DNA from: Parvivirga hydrogeniphila
GTDB lineage: Bacteria; Actinomycetota; Coriobacteriia; Anaerosomatales; Anaerosomataceae
Reading direction: 5' to 3'
NCBI RefSeq assembly: GCF_023371205.1
Contig: NZ_JAMCCO010000001.1
Location: 120,662-184,661, forward strand
Length of the DNA stretch: 64,000 nucleotides
The stretch's first letter is position 1, and every line of letters begins with the position of its first letter. The notes beneath the pieces were generated by a model. The model searched no databases and was not told where the DNA came from. It was given only the letters and a program-made list of their open reading frames with translations. The position numbers and the translations under genes were made by a program. Positions 1 to 9,088 of the stretch are shown in pieces.

Positions 1-187
1 CCAGCGCCGCGCGCGCCTGGACGAGCCCGACGCCGACGTCGCCTGCCGCCACGCTGGTGGGCGCCATTCCTTGCGCGAGCAGCGTCGGCTCGGTTTCCGG
101 GAAGCCCGAAAGGCCATCGAACGCCGAGACCACCGTGGTGGTCGAGCCGATCTCGGCGACCAGCGCGTCTATGCGGCGTGCGCTCAC
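1..187 (-). CDS. GlmL/MutL-like B12-mutase accessory protein, N-terminal part only
   Basis: The gene begins with GTG at 187 behind an AAGGGGG ribosome site and runs off the window start, so only about 62 residues are visible. Residues 10-23 read LVAEIGSTTTVVSA, the phosphate-binding start of the ASKHA-fold GlmL/MutL family that accompanies glutamate mutase and ornithine aminomutase. No glutamate mutase genes are visible, but oraS and oraE are encoded 5-7 kb upstream on the same strand. A role in reactivating or assembling the OraSE enzyme is therefore the best inference. It lies 34 bases after the pabB stop. A decayed paralogue lies at about 2085-2452. The family call is fairly firm; the partner is inferred. 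Confidence 0.72.
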   Translation of the reverse strand, partial: MSARRIDALVAEIGSTTTVVSAFDGLSGFPETEPTLLAQGMAPTSVAAGDVGVGLVQARAAL

Positions 188-221
188 AGTGGTCCCCCTT
201 CGCGTGCTTGCATGCAGCGTA

Positions 222-1355
222 TCACGCGAGAAGCGTGCCGGCCGAGCCGAGCACCGGGCACGCTTTCAGCATCGCCTCGTCCCACTCGGCCGGAGGATCG
301 CTGTCGATCGTGATGCCGCACCCGGTCCCCCACGTCGCGTGGCCGTCTCGCGTGATCTCCAAGGTGCGGATGAGCACCGACGAGTCGATCTCGCCGGGAC
401 GCGCCACCACGAGCGAGCCGCAGTAAGCACCGCGCGTCGAGCGCTCCAGCTCGCTGATGACGCGCATCGCGGCGCGTTTCGGCGCGCCCGTCACCGACCC
501 GCACGGGAACGCCGCCTCGAGCACGGCTGCGACCGGTACGTCCGCACAGAGCAGCCCGCGCACGCACGAGACCATCTGCCAGCAGTACGGCGTGGGAACG
601 ACCGAGCGCAGCGAACGAACCACGACCGAGCCGGGCAGCGCGACCCTGCCGATGTCGTTGCGCTCCAGATCGACGATCATGGTGTGCTCGGCGCGCTCCT
701 TCTCACAGGCGACCAGATCCGCCGCAAGCGCACGGTCCTCCGACGCCGTGCGGCCGCGCGGCCTGGTGCCCTTTATCGGCCACACCTCCACCGAGACACC
801 TTCCAGCTCGTCTCGCAACCGCACGAACCGCTCGGGAGATACAGACGCGAGCATCCGGCCGTCTGGGAGCACGACGAAGGCCGACATCGCGCCTGCTCCG
901 CGTGCCAGCAGCGTCGAGAACGCAATCGCGGAATCGTGCGCAAGGCGACCGGTGATTCTGCGCGTCAGGTTCGCGACGTACACGTCGCCTCCCCTTATGC
1001 GCTCGTGCAGAGCGTCGACAGCGGCCATGTACTCCTCGCGGCCCATGTCAGTGTACGGCTCCGCAAGAAGCGGAAGGTCCGCGGGCAGCGGCGTGGGCCA
1101 CGCCACATCGGCTGCCGGCACGACGTGCTCGAACAGCGCAACTTCGGGCGTCCCGTCGTACGGGAGGACTGCGACCGCGAGCGCGCTGCCGCAGCCGCGG
1201 AACACTCGCTCGAGCAGCTCGGCCGCTTCGCGCAGCCCGCACGCGGGACGGTGCTCGACAGGCGATGCTGCAACGAGAGCGGTGCCGCCGAACCAGCCCT
1301 CGGCGCCTGCTGGCGCCAGCACCACGCCGCCTGCAGTCAGGATGTCTTGCAGCAC
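222..1355 (-). CDS. pabB: Aminodeoxychorismate synthase component I-like chorismate-binding enzyme
   Basis: This is a 377-residue chorismate-binding protein that would convert chorismate plus ammonia to 4-amino-4-deoxychorismate for folate synthesis. The family signature PIKGTRPRG is at 193-201 and includes the Lys typical of PabB. GGDVYVANLTRR is at 122-133 and CGSVTGAPK at 285-293. It is shorter at the N terminus than full-length PabB (about 450 residues), as in many compact PabB proteins. GTG 1355 is preceded by GGGAGG. No glutamine amidotransferase (PabA) or lyase (PabC) is adjacent. It follows a decayed locus and precedes the GlmL-like gene. Anthranilate or isochorismate synthase is less likely given the PIKGT motif. 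Confidence 0.85.
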   Translation of the reverse strand: MLQDILTAGGVVLAPAGAEGWFGGTALVAASPVEHRPACGLREAAELLERVFRGCGSALAVAVLPYDGTPEVALFEHVVPAADVAWPTPLPADLPLLAEPYTDMGREEYMAAVDALHERIRGGDVYVANLTRRITGRLAHDSAIAFSTLLARGAGAMSAFVVLPDGRMLASVSPERFVRLRDELEGVSVEVWPIKGTRPRGRTASEDRALAADLVACEKERAEHTMIVDLERNDIGRVALPGSVVVRSLRSVVPTPYCWQMVSCVRGLLCADVPVAAVLEAAFPCGSVTGAPKRAAMRVISELERSTRGAYCGSLVVARPGEIDSSVLIRTLEITRDGHATWGTGCGITIDSDPPAEWDEAMLKACPVLGSAGTLLA

Positions 1356-1358
1356 TCA

Positions 1359-2452
<1,094 letters not shown>

Positions 2453-2603
2453 GAAAGACTCCTTCCGTCAGGCGGCCCGTGGCACCTCCCCCAAGGATGC
2501 GACTCCCGTGCAGCGGTGTGTCCACCCGAACACGCACGCATTAAGCGCGCGCCCGGGGCACCAATCGGCTAGACTTGCCGTACCGGCCGAACAGGGAGGA
2601 CCG

Positions 2604-3227
2604 ATGCGTACACGTACGATCGTTTCCGCTGCGCTCGCAGTGATTCTGATGCTGCTGCTTCCGGGGTGCGCGTGCGCTCCCGAAGACCCCGGGACGCCCG
2701 CCGACACGGGAGCCGAAGCCCCCGCGCCGGCCGGTGAGCCCGAGCCGGACACCGAGCCCGAACTGCCGCCGCTCGAGCATGAAGAGCAGTATCTCGCCCT
2801 GCTCGGGATCGGCCTTGAGTTCTACGACCTCACGCCCGCAGACGGAGATGTCGTGGTCCTGGAGAGCATGGAGGGGTATGGCGCGCTGCAGTGGTCGAAG
2901 GGCGACCACGTCATCACCATCACGCTCCGCGACGTTGAGAACGACTGGCGGTGGGACTACGTGGACGACACGGTGAGCGTTGAGGGCGTCACACCCGACC
3001 CCATGACCGATGCCGAGCGGGCGAGCTTCCTCGAGCTTGCCGGGCGCATGGTGGAAGCCGTGGGCGGCGACAGCGCCACCGTGGTGGAACAGTACACGTG
3101 GAAAGCCGCCGATGGCATCAAGCAGGGCAACTACCTCTTCGGTAAGCCCGGGGACGAGCGGGTCCTGCACATCGCCACCGATGGCGAGGGTCACCTCGGC
3201 TACTCGTACATGACCAACGAACTGTAG
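2604..3227 (+). CDS. Putative lipoprotein, unknown function
   Basis: This encodes 207 residues with a lipoprotein signal: a basic start MRTRT, a hydrophobic stretch, then a lipobox ending at Cys (LLLPGCAC, about residues 17-24). A Pro/Glu/Asp-rich linker of about 30 residues follows, then a soluble domain with no family that I recognise (about 60-207). GGGAGGA precedes ATG 2604. It stands alone on the plus strand between two decayed loci, so neighbours give no functional hint. It is predicted to be anchored to the outer face of the membrane. Confidence 0.75.
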   Translation: MRTRTIVSAALAVILMLLLPGCACAPEDPGTPADTGAEAPAPAGEPEPDTEPELPPLEHEEQYLALLGIGLEFYDLTPADGDVVVLESMEGYGALQWSKGDHVITITLRDVENDWRWDYVDDTVSVEGVTPDPMTDAERASFLELAGRMVEAVGGDSATVVEQYTWKAADGIKQGNYLFGKPGDERVLHIATDGEGHLGYSYMTNEL

Positions 3228-3260
3228 GGGCCGACCACCGGCGGAACCGGCACGGCTGCG

Positions 3261-3905
3261 CTAAAGCCGCACCACGAGGGGCACGTCGCCCACCGCGGTC
3301 ACGCTCACCGGCACGCCGTACACGTGCGAGACGTTCTCGGACGTGATGACCTCACGCCCGCCGCACGCATGCACACGGCCGTCCGCCAGCAGGCAGAACG
3401 CGTCGGCGAAGCGGAGCGCGAGGTTGAGGTCGTGCATCACCGCGATCACCGCCACCCCCTGCGCCGAGGTCACGCGCTTCACCGTTGCGAGCACGTCGAG
3501 CTGATTGCGCAAGTCCAGGCTCGACGTGGGCTCGTCGAGCAGCAGGACGCAGGGCTCCTGGGCGAGTGCGCGAGCGATGACCGTCTTCTGCAGCTCGCCG
3601 CCGGAGAGTTCGTCGATCGGACGCATCGCAAGGTCTTCGAGTCCCAACTCGGCCAGCACGCGCTCCACCCGGAGCATCATGCCGACCGCCTCCTCGCCAC
3701 CAGAAGCTACAGGAAGAGGGGTGCGCCGAGGAACGACGTGATGGCGGCCGTGGCGAACGCGGCCGCGAGCTTCTCCACCAGCGTGCGCCTTCGTGACGCA
3801 CACCCACATCCTATCCAACCCCCGGAAGCGTCTCGACGTACGAACACGCCGAGCATCCTCAGCGGCCCGACACGATGGAGAAGCATGGTGGGCAGAATCC
3901 GCCCG
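3261..3905 (-). pseudogene. Decayed FecCD/FecE-type ABC importer (permease tail plus ATPase without Walker A)
   Basis: On the minus strand, bases near 3800-3708 read EKLAAAFATAAITSFLGAPLFL and then TAG (3709-3707). Beyond the stop the frame continues LLVARRRS, which is how a FecCD-type siderophore/B12 permease normally ends, so the Tyr-like position seems to have become a stop. Directly fused after it is the C-terminal part of the partner ATPase. That part has DELSGGE (signature), LLLDEPTSSLD (Walker B) and MHDLNLALR (H-loop), and ends at 3261. The whole ATPase N terminus with Walker A is missing. A longer upstream stretch to about 3905 looks like more scrambled permease. No intact transporter remains. 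Confidence 0.75.
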
Positions 3906-3913
3906 AGAGGGTC

Positions 3914-4663
3914 TCAGCCTCCCACTTCGATGACGGTGCCCACGCCAACCGGGACGTAGTCGTCGCCGAACTCGAGGGCGAAGCGTGTGCGTGCCGCGTC
4001 GCCCGTACAGTGCGTGGGCGCCACCCGCACAACGCCGAGCGTGCGCAACTCCTCAACCGTGGCCGCGATCTCGTGCTCTGTGGCGTCTTTGAGGTGGAAG
4101 CCGCCCATCACGAGAGCCGGGCGATTGCCGGATGCAGCCGAGCGCACGATCCGGACGATACCGGGATGCGCGCACCCGGTGATCACCACGGGGCCCGCGG
4201 CGGATCGCACCACGAGCGCCTGCTCCACGATCGAGGTTCCCAGTTCGCCCGTGGTACCCGCGCGAAGGCCTACCTTCGTCGGTCCCGTGACTCCCACCAC
4301 GGTGATCCGTGCCGCCAACCCATAGCGGAACTCATCGGCGAACGAGCGGGGAACGTACGCCACGGGCCGTGCGCCCGCATCGAGCAGCGCGTCGATCCCT
4401 CCCACGTGGCCCCAGTGCTCGTGGGAGATCACGAGCGCGTCCATGCCTGACGGATCGATGCCGAGGGCATGCATGTTGGCGATCAGCATCCCGCCATCGC
4501 TGCCCGTGTCGAACAGTATGCGGTCGTCAGCGGTCTCCACCACACACGCAAAGCCCCATGCGGTGCCGAGCCGAGGAACGGGATGCTCTCCGTCCGGTAC
4601 CGGGCCGTTGTTGTCGGACACGATCGTGATCCGGATCCGACTCCCCGCCTCTGCGTGTGCCAT
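3914..4663 (-). CDS. Metallo-beta-lactamase-fold hydrolase (COG1237-like)
   Basis: A 249-residue MBL-fold protein started at ATG 4663 behind GGGGAG. Upstream codons in frame exist but lack a ribosome site. The N-terminal strand ITIVSDN and the LFDTGSDGG segment (about 50-58) are typical of the COG1237 group annotated as dihydropterin ribofuranosylaminobenzene phosphate synthase-like. The metal motif is SHEHWGHVGG (about 80-89). The three His are present, but Asp of HxHxDH is replaced by Gly85. Later ligand candidates are the His in CAHPG and APTHCTG near the end. Substrate is unknown. A perfect palindrome at 4718-4732 sits upstream. Confidence 0.75.
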   Translation of the reverse strand: MAHAEAGSRIRITIVSDNNGPVPDGEHPVPRLGTAWGFACVVETADDRILFDTGSDGGMLIANMHALGIDPSGMDALVISHEHWGHVGGIDALLDAGARPVAYVPRSFADEFRYGLAARITVVGVTGPTKVGLRAGTTGELGTSIVEQALVVRSAAGPVVITGCAHPGIVRIVRSAASGNRPALVMGGFHLKDATEHEIAATVEELRTLGVVRVAPTHCTGDAARTRFALEFGDDYVPVGVGTVIEVGG

Positions 4664-4717
4664 GGACTCCCCATCCGCGATCGATCTGCCGCAATGGCGG
4701 CCGAGCGCGCATCTGCC

Positions 4718-4732
4718 GTGCACAGTGTGCAC
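4718..4732. promoter_or_regulatory. Perfect palindrome upstream of the MBL hydrolase gene
   Basis: GTGCACA-G-TGTGCAC is a perfect 7-bp inverted repeat about 55 bases upstream of the hydrolase start. It is a candidate operator. No regulator is adjacent, so its binding protein is unknown. Confidence 0.4.
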
Positions 4733-4747
4733 CGAGCGAAATCAGGC

Positions 4748-4766
4748 CGGGTCCCTGAAGGACCCG
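4748..4766 (-). terminator. Hairpin downstream of oraE
   Basis: CGGGTCC and GGACCCG form a 7-bp stem with a 5-base loop, about 95 bases past the oraE stop. The following minus-strand bases (GCCTGATTTCG) hold only a short T run, so it is a weak intrinsic terminator candidate for the oraS-oraE transcript. Confidence 0.4.
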
Positions 4767-4859
4767 ACCCGGTCTCCTGTCGCAGCACCGCCGAGCTATA
4801 AGGGGCGCTCTTCGCGCGGTCCCTTTAGCGCGCCTGGTAGCGTGCCGGGAGCGCGCCGA

Positions 4860-7112
4860 CTACATCCCGCGCTCGCGCATCGCACGCACGATGAAGCTTG
4901 CGACGTCGATACCGTGCGTGCCGCGACCGAAGCCGGCGTCCATCCCGCACTCGCGCGCCATCTCGTCGGTGACCTGCGTCCCGCCGGCGATGAGCAGCAG
5001 CCGCTGGCGCACGCCCTTTTCCACGGCGAGGTCGGCGAGCTTGCGCATCATCTCGCGGTGGACGTCGGCGTGCGTGATGATCGTGGAGACGAGCACCACC
5101 TGCGCTGCGTGCTCGATGGCGGCGTCGAGCAGCTTGTCCACGGGCACGCTCGTGCCGAGGTAGGTGACCGTGAAGCCCCACTTCTCGAGCCCGCCGTGCT
5201 TGATGTCGATGATCTCACGCATACCCACCGAGTGCTCGTCGTTGCCCACGGTGGCGGCCACCGCCTTGATGCCGTGTTCGCGCACGAACTCGCGGATCTC
5301 CTCATCGCTCAAAGCGGGCACCGGCTCCGGCACCACGAGCGTCGCAGGGTCGACCGCTGCCTCGAGCCGGCCTTTGAGCTCGACGAGGGTTCCTTCCGCC
5401 GGGTGCATCACGCGGCTGTGTATGACCTCGCACTCCACGAGGTTCATCGCACGCCCGAGCTCGAGCGCCGCGGCCTTCGCGACCTGCTCGGAGGCGGGCA
5501 GGAACATCGTCACGACGACGATGCCGTCCCCCGTCCACTCGACTTCCGGCTTGATGAGGCCGCGCTCGCGGAGCTCGCGCGTGGCGGCGAGGCGCGCCGC
5601 GGCGTTGTCGTCCGGGTCGAGCTCGTCGATGTAGGGGACCTTCGTGTCGTCGCACAGCGTGCAACCGCCGACCGCGTCGCACGGTTTGACGCCCTCGGGA
5701 AGGTCGAGCAGTTCGAGGTGGTTCTCGCCGAAGTGCGCGCACACCGGCGCGAGGTAGTCCTCCGCCCGCTTCACGATCGTGCCGGCCGCCACGCCGCCGT
5801 CGCTCGCGCGCGCGATGCCGTCGTCGTTGGTCTCCGGATACTCGCCCGAATCGACGAAGTACGCCTGCTCCACCGCGGCGAAGTACCCGCCGTCGCGGAG
5901 CATCGCCTCGAGGAACAGCACCGCACGCTCCTTGAGCTCGCGAACGCGCGCCTTGAGCTCCGGCGCCTCGCGGTCGACGCGCACCATCTCGCGCAGCCCG
6001 TCCATCCCCACGAGCGCCTGCTTGGCGGTGTCCACTGCGGCGACGTTGTTGTAGTGCCACGGGACGTTGCGCCCCTCGTCCGGCGTGATCGTGGACTGGA
6101 TGTCGGCCGAGGTAAGCCGCGAGATCACCATGTTGAGCACGTGCGAGACCGTCGCTTCGCGCGCGTCGGACTCCATGTAGCGGGTGTTCTGCTGAGCGCG
6201 CATCTTGAACCCGCGGAACAGGTCGCGCAGCGCGATCGCGTACGGCAGGTCCATGCGGATGCACGGAGCAGGCGGCGCGTCGGGCGGCACGGTCGAGAGC
6301 GCGATGAGCTCCCGCGGCATGCCGACCGCTTCGGAGTACGCGCAGTTGATGGCGTGCTGCACGAGCAGCTCGGGCATCACCTTCCACGCGCGCACCGCCG
6401 TTGCGTTGGCGTTGTGCGCCCCGTCGATCTGCAGCATCCCGACGTGCGCCATGACCCGCTTGGCCTCGGCCGCATCCACGAACGAGCGGTACATGTTGAT
6501 GTTGCGGTACAACACGTTGTACTGCGGGTCCTGGTGCGCGCCGTTCACGCCCTCCTCAGCGAACATCACGGCGATCTCCGGCCCGGCCACGCCGCTCACG
6601 TAGCTGTGGAAGTCGATCGGGCGGCCGACCTCGTCTTCGATGAGGTCGAGCGCGCGCCGCGTGAGCCGCACCTGCTTGCGCGTCACCGCGGTCCCGCCGA
6701 CTCCTTCCGGAGTACCCTCGATGAGGCCGTCCATGTGCGACTGCCCGGCCGTGCGGATCACCATGATGTGGTCGGCGCCGTGCCATGCCGCCATCCGCAT
6801 GCGGCGCACGTCGTCTTCCGGCCGCCCGGAGGCGATCTCGGTGGTGATGACGCAGTCCGGCTGCGGGTCGATGCCCTCGAAGTAGCGTGCTGCCGGCAGC
6901 GGCACGCCACGCGCCAGCGGCTCCGAGGTCTCGCGGTACTCGAACTCGTACAGGCGTTGTGCGGGAAGCCGGCGGCGCCACGTCCACCCGCGACGGCGCG
7001 GCCGGTAGCGGTCGAGGCCCGCAAGCAGCGCCTCGACGTCGAGCTTGGCGTTCGGGTCGAGCGCCGGGTCGCGGAGCGGAGCGCCGAAGCGCTCGTCGTG
7101 CTGCGCGCTCAT
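4860..7112 (-). CDS. oraE: D-ornithine 4,5-aminomutase, large (E) subunit
   Basis: A 750-residue protein that with OraS converts D-ornithine to (2R,4S)-2,4-diaminopentanoate using adenosylcobalamin and PLP. The N-terminal two thirds are the TIM-barrel mutase part (FHSYVSGVAGPEIAV, AWHGADHIMVIRT). The C-terminal Rossmann domain carries the B12 motif DEHSVG, with the base-off cobalt ligand at about His627. Eleven residues on is Lys638, matching the spacing of the known PLP Schiff-base Lys of the sticklandii enzyme (His618/Lys629). The second B12 element LLIAGGTQV follows. ATG 7112 overlaps the oraS stop as ATGA, so the two are translationally coupled. All key residues are present. Confidence 0.95.
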   Translation of the reverse strand: MSAQHDERFGAPLRDPALDPNAKLDVEALLAGLDRYRPRRRGWTWRRRLPAQRLYEFEYRETSEPLARGVPLPAARYFEGIDPQPDCVITTEIASGRPEDDVRRMRMAAWHGADHIMVIRTAGQSHMDGLIEGTPEGVGGTAVTRKQVRLTRRALDLIEDEVGRPIDFHSYVSGVAGPEIAVMFAEEGVNGAHQDPQYNVLYRNINMYRSFVDAAEAKRVMAHVGMLQIDGAHNANATAVRAWKVMPELLVQHAINCAYSEAVGMPRELIALSTVPPDAPPAPCIRMDLPYAIALRDLFRGFKMRAQQNTRYMESDAREATVSHVLNMVISRLTSADIQSTITPDEGRNVPWHYNNVAAVDTAKQALVGMDGLREMVRVDREAPELKARVRELKERAVLFLEAMLRDGGYFAAVEQAYFVDSGEYPETNDDGIARASDGGVAAGTIVKRAEDYLAPVCAHFGENHLELLDLPEGVKPCDAVGGCTLCDDTKVPYIDELDPDDNAAARLAATRELRERGLIKPEVEWTGDGIVVVTMFLPASEQVAKAAALELGRAMNLVECEVIHSRVMHPAEGTLVELKGRLEAAVDPATLVVPEPVPALSDEEIREFVREHGIKAVAATVGNDEHSVGMREIIDIKHGGLEKWGFTVTYLGTSVPVDKLLDAAIEHAAQVVLVSTIITHADVHREMMRKLADLAVEKGVRQRLLLIAGGTQVTDEMARECGMDAGFGRGTHGIDVASFIVRAMRERGM

Positions 7113-7471
7113 CGCGCATCCCCCCACCTCGCGACGACGATCTCCCAGCCCTCGCCGGCAGCGAGCCGACGCGCAGCCTCCGGAGCGGCGCAGCCCCACG
7201 CCCGCATGCAGACGAGCACCACGTGACCCGCGCCGTGCGGCAGCAGGCCTCGCGCTTCGCATTCAGCGACGACCGCCTTCGCGGTGATCGAGTCGACGCC
7301 CATGCGCATGAGCACGCTGCGCTCGATGGAGGGAGAGGTGTGCGTCCGGGCGAGCTCGATGAGCGGAGCGACGACCTCGCGAGCCAGGCGCCAGAAGCGC
7401 TCTTCGAGCTCCGCGTCGCTCAGGTCCGCGAGGTGCGCGCGCACTTCACGGTAGGTGTCGGGACGGACCAT
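7109..7471 (-). CDS. oraS: D-ornithine 4,5-aminomutase, small (S) subunit
   Basis: A 120-residue small subunit of ornithine aminomutase, the usual size for OraS. It supports the adenosylcobalamin/PLP enzyme formed with OraE. Recognisable stretches are ELEERFWRLAREVVAPLIELARTHTSPS and VLMRMGVDS (both typical of OraS), and the chain ends with a short basic tail. ATG 7471 follows AAGGGAGG at good spacing, so upstream in-frame codons were not used. It is the first gene of the oraS-oraE pair. The 120 bases upstream hold a motif that is also found before ord. Confidence 0.92.
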   Translation of the reverse strand: MVRPDTYREVRAHLADLSDAELEERFWRLAREVVAPLIELARTHTSPSIERSVLMRMGVDSITAKAVVAECEARGLLPHGAGHVVLVCMRAWGCAAPEAARRLAAGEGWEIVVARWGDAR

Positions 7472-7518
7472 CGGGGGCCTCCCTTCATGCGATTCGCGTT
7501 GCGGCGTATGCGTGCGTG

Positions 7519-7547
7519 TATGCACACGCCCACTCCGCTGATGCAAT
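7519..7547 (-). promoter_or_regulatory. Tandem TATGCA-type motif upstream of oraS
   Basis: On the plus strand TATGCACA starts at 7519 and GATGCAATCAT at 7540, exactly 21 bases apart. The same arrangement with the same 21-base step precedes ord (18814 and 18835). Read on the minus strand it could be a -35 TTGCAT with a weak -10 near CATACA at 18-base spacing. It could instead be two binding sites two helical turns apart. A GCGTGT/ACACGC inverted repeat (7515-7530) overlaps it. Confidence 0.5.
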
Positions 7548-7590
7548 CATACCGCGAATCGCGCTCAGGGAAGCACGCGCGGGGGGCGCC

Positions 7591-7836
7591 TCACGCGACG
7601 CCGGCCACGCGCCTCGCCACCTCGACGATCGCGTGCGTATCGATGCCTCCCGAACACGCAAGCTCGCCCCCCACCAGCACGAACGGGGGCTCCGCGCCGA
7701 ACGCTACCATCGCATCGAGCGCCGCATGACGGTCCTCGTCGGCGAGCTCGAACAGGCCCCTCTCGTCGACTGCGGCTTCGATGCCTTCTGTTTCGAGTCG
7801 TGCTTGAATCACGCGGGCACGCCACGTGGCTGGCAT
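7591..7836 (-). CDS. Thioredoxin-fold-like small protein, possibly the tail of a UGA-read-through fusion
   Basis: An 81-residue reading frame starting at ATG 7836. The start MPATWRARVIQARLETEGIEAAV resembles the helix after a glutaredoxin/DUF2007-type active site. The end, PPFVLVGGELACSGG, resembles the cis-Pro and last strand of thioredoxin-fold proteins such as ArsD, so the fold seems to lack its first strand and active site. No good ribosome site precedes ATG 7836. The frame is the same as that of the DUF2703 gene upstream, separated only by two TGA codons (7908-7906 and 7842-7840). It could be an independent gene, a remnant, or the C-terminal part of a selenoprotein. Confidence 0.5.
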   Translation of the reverse strand: MPATWRARVIQARLETEGIEAAVDERGLFELADEDRHAALDAMVAFGAEPPFVLVGGELACSGGIDTHAIVEVARRVAGVA

Positions 7837-7905
7837 GTCTCAAGTCGAGCCTTCTGGGACGACAGGAACGACCTCCGAACCGGGGTCGCACAGAAGCGAG
7901 CCACC

Positions 7906-8367
7906 TCAACCGCACTCGGGAGTCGTCACGATGAGCACGCGCATGGCGCTCTCTGAGACAGGTTCCGGCATCGCCGCGGCCTGCCGTATGGCGCGGACGA
8001 TGACGTCGGCCGTGAGCGCCTCGACCGGCTCGCCGGCCACCTCGTAGGTACGGCAGCACGCCGGCTCGCCAACGAGGTCTGCGCACGAAGGGCAGTCGCT
8101 CACGCTCACCGCCACCTCATCAGCAAGCCACTCCTCCACCGGCCTGCCATCGATGAAGACGCTGTTGGACTCGTCGATCCGGTCAGGCGGAAGCGGCCGC
8201 TCGATCAGGCGAACGCCTATGCCCGCGCCCGCGAGCTCGCCTTCCAGTTCGCGCACGGCGCGAAGCGCGGCGTCCCACGCATCGCCGCAGCGGACGCACG
8301 TGCGCCCGTCGATGACGAGCCGTTTGACCTCGACGACGACCTCTCGTTCTGGTGAGCAGCAGCCCAT
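7906..8367 (-). CDS. DUF2703 family protein of the arsenic island
   Basis: A 153-residue DUF2703 protein. The family is often found in arsenic and mercury gene clusters and its biochemical role is not known. The Cys-rich points are GCCSPE at residues 2-7, TCVRCGDAW, DCPSCADLVG and PACCRTYEV, which suggest thiol metal or metalloid binding. SNSVFIDGRPVEEWL is typical of the family. ATG 8367 follows GGAGGGG. The frame stops at TGA 7908-7906 in the context Glu-Cys-Gly-TGA-Gly-Gly, where a CGCGG metal-binding motif would be expected. The same frame then continues for 21 codons to a second TGA and into the next gene. Confidence 0.75.
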   Translation of the reverse strand: MGCCSPEREVVVEVKRLVIDGRTCVRCGDAWDAALRAVRELEGELAGAGIGVRLIERPLPPDRIDESNSVFIDGRPVEEWLADEVAVSVSDCPSCADLVGEPACCRTYEVAGEPVEALTADVIVRAIRQAAAMPEPVSESAMRVLIVTTPECG

Positions 8368-8383
8368 GTCCCCTCCGTATCGC

Positions 8384-9088
8384 TTACGAGATGTACACCA
8401 GGTATGCAGCAGCGAAAAGCAGACCGGCTCCGCCGACCTTCGCAAGCGTGTCCGCTCCGCGCCCGAGACGCTTCATGACGGCCATCGAGCCTGACGCCAC
8501 GCCGAGCAGCACGAGCGGCACGCCCTTCCCGAGGCCGTACACGAACAGGAGCGCTCCGCCGCGCACCGCATCACGGCCCGCCGCCGCGATCGTCGCGATG
8601 GCAGCGAGTATCGGCGTCGCGCACGGCGAGGCCACCAGCCCGAACAGCATGCCGAAGAGGAACGAACCCGCAAGACCGCGCCGTTCAGGCCGACGGACCG
8701 GCAAGAGCGCGTTCAACCGGTCGACCGGGAGCTGGACGATGCCGAGCATGTGCAGCCCGAGCACCAAGCACACCGCCGCCGCAGCGAAGTACGCCCACTG
8801 CCCGATGACGATGGCGCGGCCGAGCGCTCCGGCGACCACCCCGATCGAAGCGAACACCATGCTCATGCCGAACACGAACGCGGCGACGAGCACGAGCGCC
8901 CGGCCCGCGGCCGGTCGCGCATCGCGCTCGCCAGAGGCCACCGTACCGGTGATGTACCCGAACACGGCGGGGACCATCGGCAGGATGCAGGGCCCGAAGC
9001 CCGCCACGAGCCCGCCGACGAACGCGACCGCGAAGGCCGCCGGACCAGCCACGACGCCCGCCAGGAGCTTGTCTGCGAGCGCCTCCAT
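8384..9088 (-). CDS. ccdA: CcdA/DsbD-type cytochrome c biogenesis thiol-disulfide transporter
   Basis: A 234-residue protein with about six membrane helices, the CcdA form of the DsbD transmembrane domain. It passes electrons from cytoplasmic thioredoxin to thiol proteins outside the membrane. The two redox Cys are in FGPCILPMVP (first helix) and ASPCATPILAA (fourth helix). ATG 9088 overlaps the stop of the upstream thioredoxin-like gene as TGATG. In this operon it most likely recycles the membrane-anchored thioredoxin encoded just before it, rather than serving a cytochrome maturation cluster. Confidence 0.87.
   Translation of the reverse strand: MEALADKLLAGVVAGPAAFAVAFVGGLVAGFGPCILPMVPAVFGYITGTVASGERDARPAAGRALVLVAAFVFGMSMVFASIGVVAGALGRAIVIGQWAYFAAAAVCLVLGLHMLGIVQLPVDRLNALLPVRRPERRGLAGSFLFGMLFGLVASPCATPILAAIATIAAAGRDAVRGGALLFVYGLGKGVPLVLLGVASGSMAVMKRLGRGADTLAKVGGAGLLFAAAYLVYIS

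Noticed and set aside
4443-7226. Long open frame (over 900 codons) on the plus strand opposite oraE
   Set aside because: Composition is Arg/His/Val/Asp-rich low-complexity, without any domain. It mirrors oraE, whose catalytic residues are complete. Such antisense frames are a by-product of high-GC codon use.
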